NCBI GenBank assembly: GCA_000403315.2
Contig: KE159638.1
Location: 635,793 to 699,792 of the forward strand
DNA: 64,000 bases
From: Lachnospiraceae bacterium A2
GTDB taxonomy: Bacteria; Bacillota; Clostridia; Lachnospirales; Lachnospiraceae
Direction of reading: 5' to 3'
The first letter of the stretch is position 1, and each line of letters opens with the position of its first letter. The notes below the pieces were generated by a model. That model was not told the origin of the DNA and ran no database searches. It was given only the letters and a program-made list of their open reading frames with translations. The position numbers and the translations under genes are program-made. Shown here one piece after another: positions 35,725 through 44,119 of the stretch.

Positions 35725-37441
35725 CTTGTACCTCCTTTACGACAGGCAATAGAAATATGCATTTTGTGTACTGCCCTGGTTCGCTTTCGTAATGCAGCCC
35801 GTATTCTTCCCCAAAAAACAGCCGTATCCGTTCATTGACATTTGGGACGCCAATCCCGTTAAAAGATTTGCGCCGTTCTGGGTTCCGGACAAGGATTTGC
35901 TGGGCATCCTGCAGGGATATGCCAGCGCCGTTGTCCTCAATGGAGATATGCAGGTGCTCCCCTTTGGCCCATGCGCTGATTTTAATGCAGCCCTGTTTGG
36001 AAAGGTCCTCTGGCAGCCCATGGTAAATGGCGTTTTCCACAATGGGCTGGAGGATGAAGCGGGGGATATAAAGGCTTTTTGTGGGTTCTTCGATGTCCTT
36101 TTCCACATAAAAATCATAGCTTCCGCTGTATTCCATAATCGTCAGGTAATTGTCCACATAGTCCAGCTCATCCGACAGCTTTATCAGGTCTTCCTCTGCG
36201 TGCATTGCGTTCTGCAGCAGGCTGTTTAAGGAGCGCAGCAGAAGCACAATGTTGTCGGCATGGCGGATGCCTGCCATCCAAGCGGCATTGTTCAGGACAT
36301 TGGAAATAAAGTGTGGGTTTATCTGCGCTTGCAGGAAGGCAATCTCATTCCGCCGTTTATCCCGTTCTTCCTCACTGATTTTCTGCATCAGTTCCCGGAT
36401 GCGCACCACCATATGGTTAAAGGCATGCCCCATCTGGCCGATTTCATCGCGGCTGATGACATGGTATTGGGTGTCCATGTGCCCTTCCGAAACTTTGTTC
36501 ATATGTTCGCTTAATACCGTGATTTCCGTTGTCATCCGGGAAATGAAAATCCCGGATATGATTCCGGCTGCCAGCAGGATGGCGGATATAACCCCGCCGG
36601 ATAAGAGGGCGGTCTGGCGGATGCCGGAAATGTAGAAATGGGACGGTATCGCCATATGGAAATTCCAGCCTACATTTTCCGCAAGGAAGGTATGGTAGGC
36701 ATACCCTTGCCCCGTATGCCCAAATACAGAGGTGTCGTCCCCACAGTTGGAAAAAATAAGGGAGCCCTGCTCATTGACAACCTGGAAGTAACTTCCTTCT
36801 GGAAGGTTCGCAGAGAACATCTTATCAATCACCCCATAGTCAAAATATAAAATCACATATCCGGCCAAATTCCCATCGGCATCCACGATCCCCCTTACGG
36901 CGGGCACTACATAATCGCTGGAAACCGTATATTTTAAGCCTTCCAGATGGATAGGGTCCATCATTACCATGGAGGTTTCCAGCCGTTCCTGGTCCAGCTT
37001 CTGTATTTCCCGGTATAAGGTTTCCTTGTCTTGGATAATGGCGCTGGTGGCAAAAATGCAGTCTTCGTTGGCAGCCACTGTAATGCCGGAGATATAGTAT
37101 TTGTATCCGATCATGCCTTTGATATAGTCCAGGATGGAACGCCGGTTTTCCAGGTATTCTTTGTTCCACTGGCCGTTTTGGCGCAGTTCCTTACGGTTTA
37201 AATTGCTGATTGGCTCAATGATATTTTTTCCGTTTGTGGAAATCAGGGTCGCCATGTAAGAGGTGTCCGTCAGGAGGTATTCAAATGCATGGTAGGCGTC
37301 CCGCATGGTGCTTTCCGACATATTTTTCAGGTAGGTGTCCATCAGGCTCTGGCTCGTCCCATACCAGATGGAAGTGATAGTGATTCCGCTGAATAGTAAA
37401 GTAATTAACAGCGCCAGCAATATTTTATTTTTTATTTTCAT
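35693..37441 (-). CDS. YesM-type sensor histidine kinase
   Basis: A 582-residue membrane kinase. An N-terminal membrane segment (ILLALLITLLFSGITIT) is followed by an extracellular sensor region of about 260 residues, a second membrane segment (LLSGGVISAILLAAGIISGIF) and a HAMP linker. The His_kinase motif is QINPHFISNVLNNAAW, with His as phosphoacceptor (other family members have NPHFLYN). The ATPase domain shows PIVENAIYHG, IEDNGAGI and GIGVPNVNERI. GGAG lies 9 bases before the ATG at 37441; an in-frame ATG at 37456 is less well placed. It is paired with the response regulator and divergent from prfB. Confidence 0.93.
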   Translation of the reverse strand: MKIKNKILLALLITLLFSGITITSIWYGTSQSLMDTYLKNMSESTMRDAYHAFEYLLTDTSYMATLISTNGKNIIEPISNLNRKELRQNGQWNKEYLENRRSILDYIKGMIGYKYYISGITVAANEDCIFATSAIIQDKETLYREIQKLDQERLETSMVMMDPIHLEGLKYTVSSDYVVPAVRGIVDADGNLAGYVILYFDYGVIDKMFSANLPEGSYFQVVNEQGSLIFSNCGDDTSVFGHTGQGYAYHTFLAENVGWNFHMAIPSHFYISGIRQTALLSGGVISAILLAAGIISGIFISRMTTEITVLSEHMNKVSEGHMDTQYHVISRDEIGQMGHAFNHMVVRIRELMQKISEEERDKRRNEIAFLQAQINPHFISNVLNNAAWMAGIRHADNIVLLLRSLNSLLQNAMHAEEDLIKLSDELDYVDNYLTIMEYSGSYDFYVEKDIEEPTKSLYIPRFILQPIVENAIYHGLPEDLSKQGCIKISAWAKGEHLHISIEDNGAGISLQDAQQILVRNPERRKSFNGIGVPNVNERIRLFFGEEYGLHYESEPGQYTKCIFLLPVVKEVQDGNHKTGIGR

Positions 37442-37560
37442 GTCCTGTTTCTCCATTTTCTGTTATTATTTCAATTATAGTGGAAGATAAACAAAAAAAT
37501 AATATAATATTTCAAACTGTACTCTATTTTTTTGCGGTGGCTGCTTACAGGCTATTTGGC

Positions 37561-37589
37561 TTGACGGTAAAGCTGCAAAACCGTATAAT
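37561..37589 (+). promoter_or_regulatory. Promoter of prfB
   Basis: TTGACG (37561-37566) and TATAAT (37584-37589) are separated by 17 bases, giving a start near 37596 and a leader of about 64 bases before the prfB ATG. Confidence 0.7.
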
Positions 37590-37659
37590 ACCCATAAGGC
37601 AGCCAGAAAGGAATACTTTTCTATGCCCCAAATTTGAAATATGGAAAGAGGTGACACAA

Positions 37660-38770
37660 ATGGTAGAATTAGACCAGTTCAAAACAACGCTGAACACATA
37701 CAAAGAGCCATTAGTGGAAGTGAGGGATTCACTTTGACTTAGCAAATAAGGAAAAGAAAATCCAGGAGCTGGAGCGGGAAATGGAAGCCCCGGATTTCTG
37801 GGACAACACAGAGGTTTCCCAGATGAAAATGAAGGAGCTGAAAAGCTTAAAGAGCGATGTGGAAACTTACGCCCAGCTTGCCAGCCAGTACGAAGATATT
37901 GAAACCTTGCTGGAAATGGGCTATGAGGAAAACGACGCTTCCCTGATTCCGGAAATCGAAGAATCCCTGCAGGAATTTGAAACAACCTTTGAAGGCATCC
38001 GCATTAAGACGCTGCTTTCCGGGGAGTACGACGGGGAATGCGCCATTGTTTCCCTCCATGCCGGAGCCGGCGGGACGGAGTCCTGCGACTGGAATTCCAT
38101 GCTTTACCGGATGTACAAACGGTGGGCGGAAGACAAGGGCTTTGAGGTGGAGGTGCTGGATTCCCTGGATGGGGAAGAAGCGGGCATTAAGTCCATTACC
38201 TTTGAGGTGCGCGGGGACAATGCCTACGGCTACCTGAAATCGGAAAAAGGCGTACACCGGCTGGTGCGCATTTCCCCGTTTAATGCAGCAGGCAAGCGGC
38301 AGACTTCCTTTGCTTCCTGTGACGTAATGCCGGATATTGAGAAAGACCTGGATATTGAAATCAAGGACGACGAGCTTCGGATTGACACATACCGTTCCAG
38401 CGGGGCTGGCGGGCAGCATATCAATAAGACGTCCTCGGCCATCCGCATTACCCACCTTCCCACCGGGATTGTGGTGCAGTGCCAGAATGAGCGTTCCCAG
38501 CATATGAACAAGGATAAGGCTATGCAGATGTTAAAGGCGAAGCTGTATCTTCTGAAACAGGAGGAAAATGAGAAAAAAGCTGCGGATATCCGCGGGGAAG
38601 TAACGGAAATTGGCTGGGGGAACCAAATCCGTTCCTATGTCATGCAGCCCTACACCATGGTAAAAGACCACCGCACCAACGCGGAAACCGGGAATGTGGA
38701 CAGCGTGATGGACGGCAAGCTGGATTTATTTATCAATGCTTACCTGAAATGGAAAAGCCTTGGAAAGTAA
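37660..38770 (+). CDS. prfB: Peptide chain release factor 2 (programmed +1 frameshift)
   Basis: Releases finished peptides at UGA and UAA stop codons. The first 25 codons, from the ATG at 37660 behind AAAGAGGTG, end at an in-frame TGA (37735-37737). Translation resumes in the +1 frame at GAC (37736-37738) and continues with DLANKEKKIQELEREMEAPDFWDN to 38770, for about 369 residues in total. The slip site is CTTTGAC, the conserved prfB autoregulatory signal: low RF2 lets the ribosome shift on the UGA. Motifs include AGAGGTESCDWNSMLYRMY and SSGAGGQHINKTSSA with the catalytic GGQ. The gene is intact and not a pseudogene. Confidence 0.97.
37732..37738 (+). promoter_or_regulatory. prfB programmed frameshift site CTTTGAC
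   Basis: CTT at 37732-37734 is the slippery codon and TGA at 37735-37737 is the zero-frame stop, with the C context that weakens termination. An upstream purine stretch, GTGAGGG (37719-37726), stands where an internal Shine-Dalgarno would stimulate the shift, somewhat farther away than in the classic AGGGGG-TATCTTTGAC arrangement. Confidence 0.9.
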
Positions 38771-38867
38771 ACAGTGCAGGGGAATCCTCAGAAACCTGGG
38801 ATGGCCTGCATGGAAAAGCAGATAAGGAAAAAGGAGTATGCTGCAAAGGGCAGCACAGGAGGGAAAA

Positions 38868-40199
38868 ATGGGTATTATCAGAGCAGCAATGGAAGCTGTA
38901 TCCGGCGGTCTTGCGGACCAGTGGCTGGAAGTATATGAGCCGGACGACATGGGGGAGCGGACCGTATTTACCAGAGGGGTAAAAACCAGGAAAGGCCAGA
39001 ATGCCAGGGGCAGCAGCGATACGGTGAGCAACGGTTCCGTCATCCATGTCTATGACAACCAGTTCATGATGCTGGTAGATGGCGGGAAAATTGTAGATTA
39101 CACGGCAGAACCGGGCTATTATAAGGTGGACAATTCTTCCTTGCCCTCCCTGTTCAACGGGCAGTTAAGGGACGCGGTAAAAGAGTCTTTCCAGCGTGTG
39201 AAATTTGGCGGGCAGACCCCAGCCATGCAGAAAGTATTTTATATTAATTTGCAAGAAATCAAAGGGATTAAGTTTGGGACCAGGAACCCGGTCAATTATT
39301 TTGACAGTTTTTACAATGCGGAACTGTTCCTCCGGGCGCATGGCACATATTCTATTAAAATTACCGACCCTGTCCGTTTTTATGGGGAGGCCATCCCAAG
39401 GAATGCGGAGCAGGTGGAAATTGAGGATATTAATGAGCAGTACCTGTCAGAATTCCTGGAGGCCCTCCAGTCAGCCATCAACCAGATGTCTGCCGACGGC
39501 ATCCGCATTTCCTATGTGGCTTCAAAAGGCCGGGAACTGGGCAAATACATGGCGGATACCTTGGACGAGGACTGGAACCGGATGCGTGGCATGGAAATTC
39601 AGGCTGTGGGGATTGCCAGCGTTTCCTATGATGAGAAATCTACGGAATTAATTAATATGCGCAACGAGGGGGCAATGCTGGGCGATCCCACTGTGCGGGA
39701 AGGCTACCTGCAGGGCCATATGGCACGGGGCTTGGAAGCGGCAGGTTCCAATGCCAATGGGGCAATGGCCGGGTTTATGGGCATGGGAATTGGGATGCAG
39801 GCAGGGGGCAGCGCTATGGGTGCGGCTTCTGCCGCCAATATGCAGCAAATGCAGATGCAGAACCAGAACATGGGGAACCAGCAGCCATCGTGGCAGGGGC
39901 AGAATGGGAACCAGCAGCCTTCATGGCAGGGACAGGGCAGGGGGCAGCAGGCAGCCCAGCCTGGCGCATGGACTTGTGCCTGCGGTGCAGGGAACACTGG
40001 GAAATTCTGTTCTGAGTGCGGCAAGCCAAAGCCGCAGGAACCAGAAAGGTGGGCCTGCAGCTGCGGCCATGTGAATACTGGGAAATTCTGTTCGGAATGC
40101 GGCAAGCCAAAGCCAGAAAACCCTGGCGCATGGACTTGCGGCTGCGGCGCGCAGAATACTGGGAAATTCTGTGCCCAGTGCGGGAAACCAGCAACTTAA
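38868..40199 (+). CDS. SPFH-domain protein with C-terminal zinc ribbons (YdjI-like)
   Basis: A 443-residue protein resembling Bacillus YdjI (virion-core-protein-like SPFH family). The first 300 residues are an SPFH/band 7-like domain: MGIIRAAMEAVSGGLADQWLE, then VIHVYDNQFMMLVDGGKIVD and LRAHGTYSIKITDPVRFYG. A Met/Gly/Gln-rich linker follows (NMQQMQMQNQNM, repeated PSWQGQ). Three near-identical zinc ribbons of the CxC...CxxC type end the protein (about 365-442), each with NTGKFC(S/A)(E/Q)CGKP. AGGAGGG precedes the ATG at 38868. The zinc ribbons repeat at DNA level too. It is the first gene of a three-gene cassette and probably forms a membrane-associated scaffold in envelope stress. Confidence 0.88.
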   Translation: MGIIRAAMEAVSGGLADQWLEVYEPDDMGERTVFTRGVKTRKGQNARGSSDTVSNGSVIHVYDNQFMMLVDGGKIVDYTAEPGYYKVDNSSLPSLFNGQLRDAVKESFQRVKFGGQTPAMQKVFYINLQEIKGIKFGTRNPVNYFDSFYNAELFLRAHGTYSIKITDPVRFYGEAIPRNAEQVEIEDINEQYLSEFLEALQSAINQMSADGIRISYVASKGRELGKYMADTLDEDWNRMRGMEIQAVGIASVSYDEKSTELINMRNEGAMLGDPTVREGYLQGHMARGLEAAGSNANGAMAGFMGMGIGMQAGGSAMGAASAANMQQMQMQNQNMGNQQPSWQGQNGNQQPSWQGQGRGQQAAQPGAWTCACGAGNTGKFCSECGKPKPQEPERWACSCGHVNTGKFCSECGKPKPENPGAWTCGCGAQNTGKFCAQCGKPAT

Positions 40200-40225
40200 A
40201 TTAGCATGGAACAAGGAGAATACAA

Positions 40226-41320
40226 ATGGCAGTTGTCAGTTTTAAATGCCCAAACTGTGACGGCGAACTGGTATTCCATCCAAGGACGCAGAAGTACAAG
40301 TGTGAATACTGTGCTTCTGCGTTTTCGCAGGAAGAATTAGACCAGCTCCTGCCAGGGCAGGGAAGGCAAATCCAACCAAACAGCGGCCCCCAGGAAGGGC
40401 ATGCCGCAGGACGGCAGGAAAATACCCCAGTTTCTGAAAGGCAGGCGGAAGAAGGGAATATCTACCAGTGCCCAAGCTGCGGCGCCCAGATTGTGACAGA
40501 TGATACCACGGCAGCGTCCTTCTGTTATTATTGCCATAACCCGGTGGTGCTTTCCGGGAGGGTGTCCGGGGAATACCTGCCCCACAAAATCATCCCCTTT
40601 GCCATCGACAAGAAGCAGGCCACAGAAAAGTTTCTGGATTATGTACATAGCAAAAAATTTGTACCAAAAGCATTTTTCAATAAGAGCCAAATCGACAAGA
40701 TTTCCGGCGTATATTTCCCATACTGGATGGTAGACATGGATATGGAAGGTTCCATGCGCGCAGAGGGGAGGAACGTCCGGGTCTGGCGCAGTGGTGACAC
40801 GGAATATACGGAAACGAAAATATACCATGTAGAGCGCGCTGGGGAACTGCATTTGGAGGACATTACAAAAAATGCCCTGAAAAAAGCCAACAGCAAGCTA
40901 TCCTCCGGCGTGCTGCCCTATGACATGGCAAAAGCGAAGGAATTCCATATGGGCTTCCTGTCCGGGTTCCTGGCAGAAAAGTGGGATATGGGGCAGGCAG
41001 AGTTAGCCGGGGAGGTGCGGGCGGAAGCGAAGGAATATGGGGAGAAGCTCCTTAAGGATACTGTCCATGGCTATAGCTCCCTTTCTGTCCGGGACTGCCG
41101 CCTGGACTGCCGGAAGGAAAACTGGGAATATGTCCTCCTTCCTGTCTGGACTGTCACTTACAAGGGCAGGGATGGGAAGATGTATTACTATTCCATGAAC
41201 GGCCAGAATGGGGCCGTATATGGGGAGCTTCCCATTGACTATAAAAAAGTATGGATGCTGAGCGGGATGGTATTTCTGGTTGTATTCCTGCTTGGGCTGG
41301 CAGGAGGGTTTTTCTTATGA
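40226..41320 (+). CDS. Zinc-ribbon membrane protein (YdjG-like)
   Basis: A 364-residue protein with two zinc ribbons at the N-terminus: CPNCDGELVFHPRTQKYKCEYC and CPSCGAQIVTDDTTAASFCYYC. A folded middle region follows (SKKFVPKAFFNKSQIDKISGVYFPYWM; LLPVWTVTYKGRDGKMYYYSMNGQ), then one membrane segment at the very C-terminus (MLSGMVFLVVFLLGLAGG). The layout matches Bacillus YdjG, encoded with YdjH and YdjI in a sigma-W envelope-stress operon. It begins 26 bases after the SPFH gene and overlaps the next gene by 4 bases (ATGA). Its biochemical activity is unknown. Confidence 0.88.
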   Translation: MAVVSFKCPNCDGELVFHPRTQKYKCEYCASAFSQEELDQLLPGQGRQIQPNSGPQEGHAAGRQENTPVSERQAEEGNIYQCPSCGAQIVTDDTTAASFCYYCHNPVVLSGRVSGEYLPHKIIPFAIDKKQATEKFLDYVHSKKFVPKAFFNKSQIDKISGVYFPYWMVDMDMEGSMRAEGRNVRVWRSGDTEYTETKIYHVERAGELHLEDITKNALKKANSKLSSGVLPYDMAKAKEFHMGFLSGFLAEKWDMGQAELAGEVRAEAKEYGEKLLKDTVHGYSSLSVRDCRLDCRKENWEYVLLPVWTVTYKGRDGKMYYYSMNGQNGAVYGELPIDYKKVWMLSGMVFLVVFLLGLAGGFFL

Positions 41321-42216
41321 ATGGTAGAAGTGGAAAAAACGGAAAAACACCTGCTTTGCGCGCCTTTGGGATATTGCGGGGCGGTCATTTGGCAGGATGG
41401 AAATTATTGCAGACGGTTTTCTTGCTGGCAATGTGCCTGCTTATTGCCCCAGCCAATGCCATGGCGGCGAATATGCAGCTTACCGACCAGGCTGGGCTTC
41501 TGGCGGAGGAGGATGGGAAAGCCATTGTCCGGCAGATTGAAAAAATGGAATCTGCCACCGGATGGGATATTATGGCTGTCACAACAGAGGACGCCGGGGG
41601 AATGGATGCAGAAACTTATGCAGAAACATGGTTTGACGACTATACGGAAAATGACAGCGGCGTGATTTGCCTGATTGACATGGAGAACCGGGAAATTGCC
41701 GTAAAGGCTTTTGGGGAGTGCAGGTATTACGTCACTGATAGCCGGAGGGATAAAATTTTAGACGCAGGCTATGAAGAAATTACCGGGGAACGGTATGGGC
41801 AGACGCTGGAAGCTATGCTGGCAGAAGTGGAAGCTGCATTTGAGGAGGAAAACCCTAAGAAAAACTCCCTTTATGATAAGGATACGGGGAAAGTTACCAG
41901 CTATGGGGAGGAGCGCCGCGGCATTAGCGGGATGGAACTTGCGGCAGCGGCAATTGCGGCGCTTGCAGCAGGAGGGATTACCGCAGGCTCCGTCATTGGC
42001 AGATACCGCCTGAAATTTGGCGGCTGCCGTTACCCTATGGAAAAAAACGGCAGCGTCCGGCTGCGGGCAAAGGAGGACCGGCTGGTCAGCCAATTTGTTA
42101 CCCACAGGCATATCCCGAAGAAAACTTCCACAGGCAGCGGCGGAGGAGGGGGCAGCAGCACCGTCCATACAGGAGCCGGCGGGCGCAGTTCCAGCGGGGG
42201 AAGCAGGAAATTTTAA
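41317..42216 (+). CDS. TPM-domain membrane protein (YdjH / YgcG-like)
   Basis: A 299-residue protein. A hydrophobic N-terminal signal or anchor (LLQTVFLLAMCLLIAPANAMA) leads to an extracytoplasmic TPM domain (about 50-170) with LLAEEDGKAIVRQIEKMESATGWDIMAV and GVICLIDMENREIAVKAFG. A second membrane segment (AAAAIAALAAGGITAGSVIG) and a Gly/Ser-rich tail with GSGGGGGSS and GGRSSSGG follow. The ATG at 41317 overlaps the previous stop and has AGGAGGG upstream. It completes the ydjI-ydjG-ydjH-like set. No pspA homologue is adjacent, unlike in Bacillus. Confidence 0.88.
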   Translation: MNGRSGKNGKTPALRAFGILRGGHLAGWKLLQTVFLLAMCLLIAPANAMAANMQLTDQAGLLAEEDGKAIVRQIEKMESATGWDIMAVTTEDAGGMDAETYAETWFDDYTENDSGVICLIDMENREIAVKAFGECRYYVTDSRRDKILDAGYEEITGERYGQTLEAMLAEVEAAFEEENPKKNSLYDKDTGKVTSYGEERRGISGMELAAAAIAALAAGGITAGSVIGRYRLKFGGCRYPMEKNGSVRLRAKEDRLVSQFVTHRHIPKKTSTGSGGGGGSSTVHTGAGGRSSSGGSRKF

Positions 42217-42223
42217 AAACAAG

Positions 42224-42252
42224 TTGCATTTCAAACATAAATGTGCTAATAT
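42224..42252 (+). promoter_or_regulatory. Promoter of the aspartate-family operon
   Basis: TTGCAT (42224-42229) and TAATAT (42247-42252) with a 17-base spacer, about 70 bases before the start of the HTH-ACT gene at 42321. Confidence 0.6.
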
Positions 42253-42320
42253 CTTTCCTGTGAGCACAGATGTATTCCACAGGCACACAGAAGGCCGTAT
42301 GCCTGTGGCTGGAGGACAGC

Positions 42321-42764
42321 ATGGAAGAAAAAACAAAATATTTTGTATTGAAAAAAAAAGCAGTCCCGGAAGTGCTGCTGAAAGTGGTGGAGGCAAAGCG
42401 GCTGTTAGAGTCGGAGCGGGCAGAATCCGTGCAGGAAGCCACAGAACTGGTCGGCATCAGCCGGAGCTCCTTTTATAAGTACAAAGACGATATTTTTCCC
42501 TTTCATGACAATGCCAAAGGGAAGACAATCACAATGGTCATCCAGATGGACGACGAGCCGGGCCTGCTTTCCGTGGTCCTTGGGATTGTGGCGGAGTTCC
42601 ACGCCAACATCCTGACAATCCACCAGAGCATCCCGGTCAACGGGGTAGCATCCTTGTCATTAAGCGTGGATGTGCTCCCAGACACGAAAAACGTATCCCA
42701 GATGGTGGAAAATATAGAACAGCAAAAGGCTGTCCATTATGTGAAAATATTAGCTAGGGAATGA
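42321..42764 (+). CDS. HTH-ACT domain protein (UPF0735 / PheB-like)
   Basis: A 147-residue probable amino-acid-responsive regulator. The N-terminal half has a helix-turn-helix-like segment, SVQEATELVGISRSSFYKYKDDIF. The C-terminal half is an ACT domain, TITMVIQMDDEPGLLSVVLGIVAEFHANILTIHQ, with SLSLSVDVLPD as the following strand. GGAGG lies 5 bases before the ATG at 42321. The family (UPF0735, including Bacillus PheB) is often found before homoserine dehydrogenase. Here it heads the hom, apgM-like and lysC group, so it may sense threonine or another end product. Direct DNA binding is not shown for the family as far as I know. Confidence 0.87.
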   Translation: MEEKTKYFVLKKKAVPEVLLKVVEAKRLLESERAESVQEATELVGISRSSFYKYKDDIFPFHDNAKGKTITMVIQMDDEPGLLSVVLGIVAEFHANILTIHQSIPVNGVASLSLSVDVLPDTKNVSQMVENIEQQKAVHYVKILARE

Positions 42765-42868
42765 AAATCTGAAAGAAGCGAAAAAAGAAATCCCCACCCT
42801 GCAGCGCCAAGCCCATGGCCTGCCAGTGGCGGGATCCGCATGGGAATCCATGCAGAATGGAGGAAATC

Positions 42869-44071
42869 ATGATAAAGATAGCAATTTTAGGGTATGGGAC
42901 AATAGGCTCCGGCGTGGTGGAAGTGTTAGACACCAACCGGGAAAGCATCGCCAAGCGTGCGGGGGATGAAATAGAGGTAAAATACATTTTGGATTTAAGG
43001 GATTTTCCGGGGGACCCTATGGAAGGGAAAGTCATCCATGACTATGGCATCATTGCAGAGGACCCGGAAATCCAAGTGGTAGTGGAAGCCATGGGGGGCG
43101 TGGAGCCAGCCTATACTTTCGTAAAACGTGCGCTGCTGGCGGGAAAGAGCGTTACCACTTCCAACAAGGCCTTGGTGGCAAAACATGGGGCGGAGCTGAT
43201 TGCCATTGCAAAAGAGCAGGGCATTAATTTCCTGTTTGAAGCCAGCGTAGGGGGCGGAATCCCCATTATCCGGCCCTTGAATTCTTCCCTGACTGCAGAT
43301 GAGATTCAGGAAATTACAGGGATTTTAAATGGGACAACCAATTACATGTTAAGCAAGATGACGTTTGAAGGGCTGGAATTTGACGACGTGCTGAAAGACG
43401 CCCAGTCCAGGGGATATGCAGAGGCAGACCCCACGGCAGACATTGAAGGGTATGACGCATGCCGGAAAATTGCGATTTTGACTTCCCTGGTATGCGGGCA
43501 GCAGGTGGATTTTGAAGAAATTTACACCGAAGGCATTACGAAAATTACAGCTGCGGATATCCGTTATGCCAAGGCCATGGGCAGGGCAATCAAGCTTTTG
43601 GCAACCAGCAGGAAAACGGAAGAAGGCTACTGCGCCATGGTTGCGCCGTTTATGCTGGCACAGGGGCATCCCCTGTACAATGTCAACGATGTGTTTAACG
43701 CTATTTTCGTCCATGGGAATGTGCTGGGCGACGCTATGTTTTACGGCAGCGGCGCAGGGAAGCTCCCAACTGCCAGCGCAGTTGTGGCGGATATTGTGGA
43801 CATTGCAAAGCACCTCCACAAGCATATCCTGATTTCCTGGAGCTCAAGGAAACTGGATTTGGTGGACTACAAACAGGCAGAAAGCCGCTTTTTTGTAAGG
43901 ACCACTAAGGAAAAAGAAGAAATCCAGAAAGCCTTTGGCAATGTGGAATTTGTGGAAGCAGAAGGGATTTCTGGTGAAACAGGGTTTTTGACAGAAGTGA
44001 TGGCGGAAGAAGCATTTGCCCAAAAAGCGTCTGTGCTGGGGGATATTTTGCAGAGAATCCGTGTGGTATAA
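42869..44071 (+). CDS. hom: Homoserine dehydrogenase
   Basis: Reduces aspartate semialdehyde to homoserine, the branch point to threonine and methionine. The 400 residues start IKIAILGYGTIGSGVVEVL, the NAD(P)-binding loop, and contain TSNKALVAKHG, the catalytic segment GGGIPIIRPL, ILNGTTNYML and GYAEADPTADIEGYDA. A C-terminal ACT-like domain follows (about 320-400), normally the site of threonine feedback. GGAGG stands before the ATG at 42869. A 104-base gap separates it from the HTH-ACT gene; the next gene follows after 48 bases. Confidence 0.96.
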   Translation: MIKIAILGYGTIGSGVVEVLDTNRESIAKRAGDEIEVKYILDLRDFPGDPMEGKVIHDYGIIAEDPEIQVVVEAMGGVEPAYTFVKRALLAGKSVTTSNKALVAKHGAELIAIAKEQGINFLFEASVGGGIPIIRPLNSSLTADEIQEITGILNGTTNYMLSKMTFEGLEFDDVLKDAQSRGYAEADPTADIEGYDACRKIAILTSLVCGQQVDFEEIYTEGITKITAADIRYAKAMGRAIKLLATSRKTEEGYCAMVAPFMLAQGHPLYNVNDVFNAIFVHGNVLGDAMFYGSGAGKLPTASAVVADIVDIAKHLHKHILISWSSRKLDLVDYKQAESRFFVRTTKEKEEIQKAFGNVEFVEAEGISGETGFLTEVMAEEAFAQKASVLGDILQRIRVV

Positions 44072-44119
44072 AGGAAGAACATTTATTGTGAATTTGCATA
44101 GTGTATAGAGAGGAATTTT

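Noticed and set aside
37660-37780. prfB as a frameshifted pseudogene
   Set aside because: The break is the conserved programmed CTTTGAC site, and the rest of the protein is intact with its GGQ motif.
39960-40195. Tandem repeats as a mobile or CRISPR-like element
   Set aside because: The repeated units are in-frame zinc-ribbon domains of the SPFH protein.
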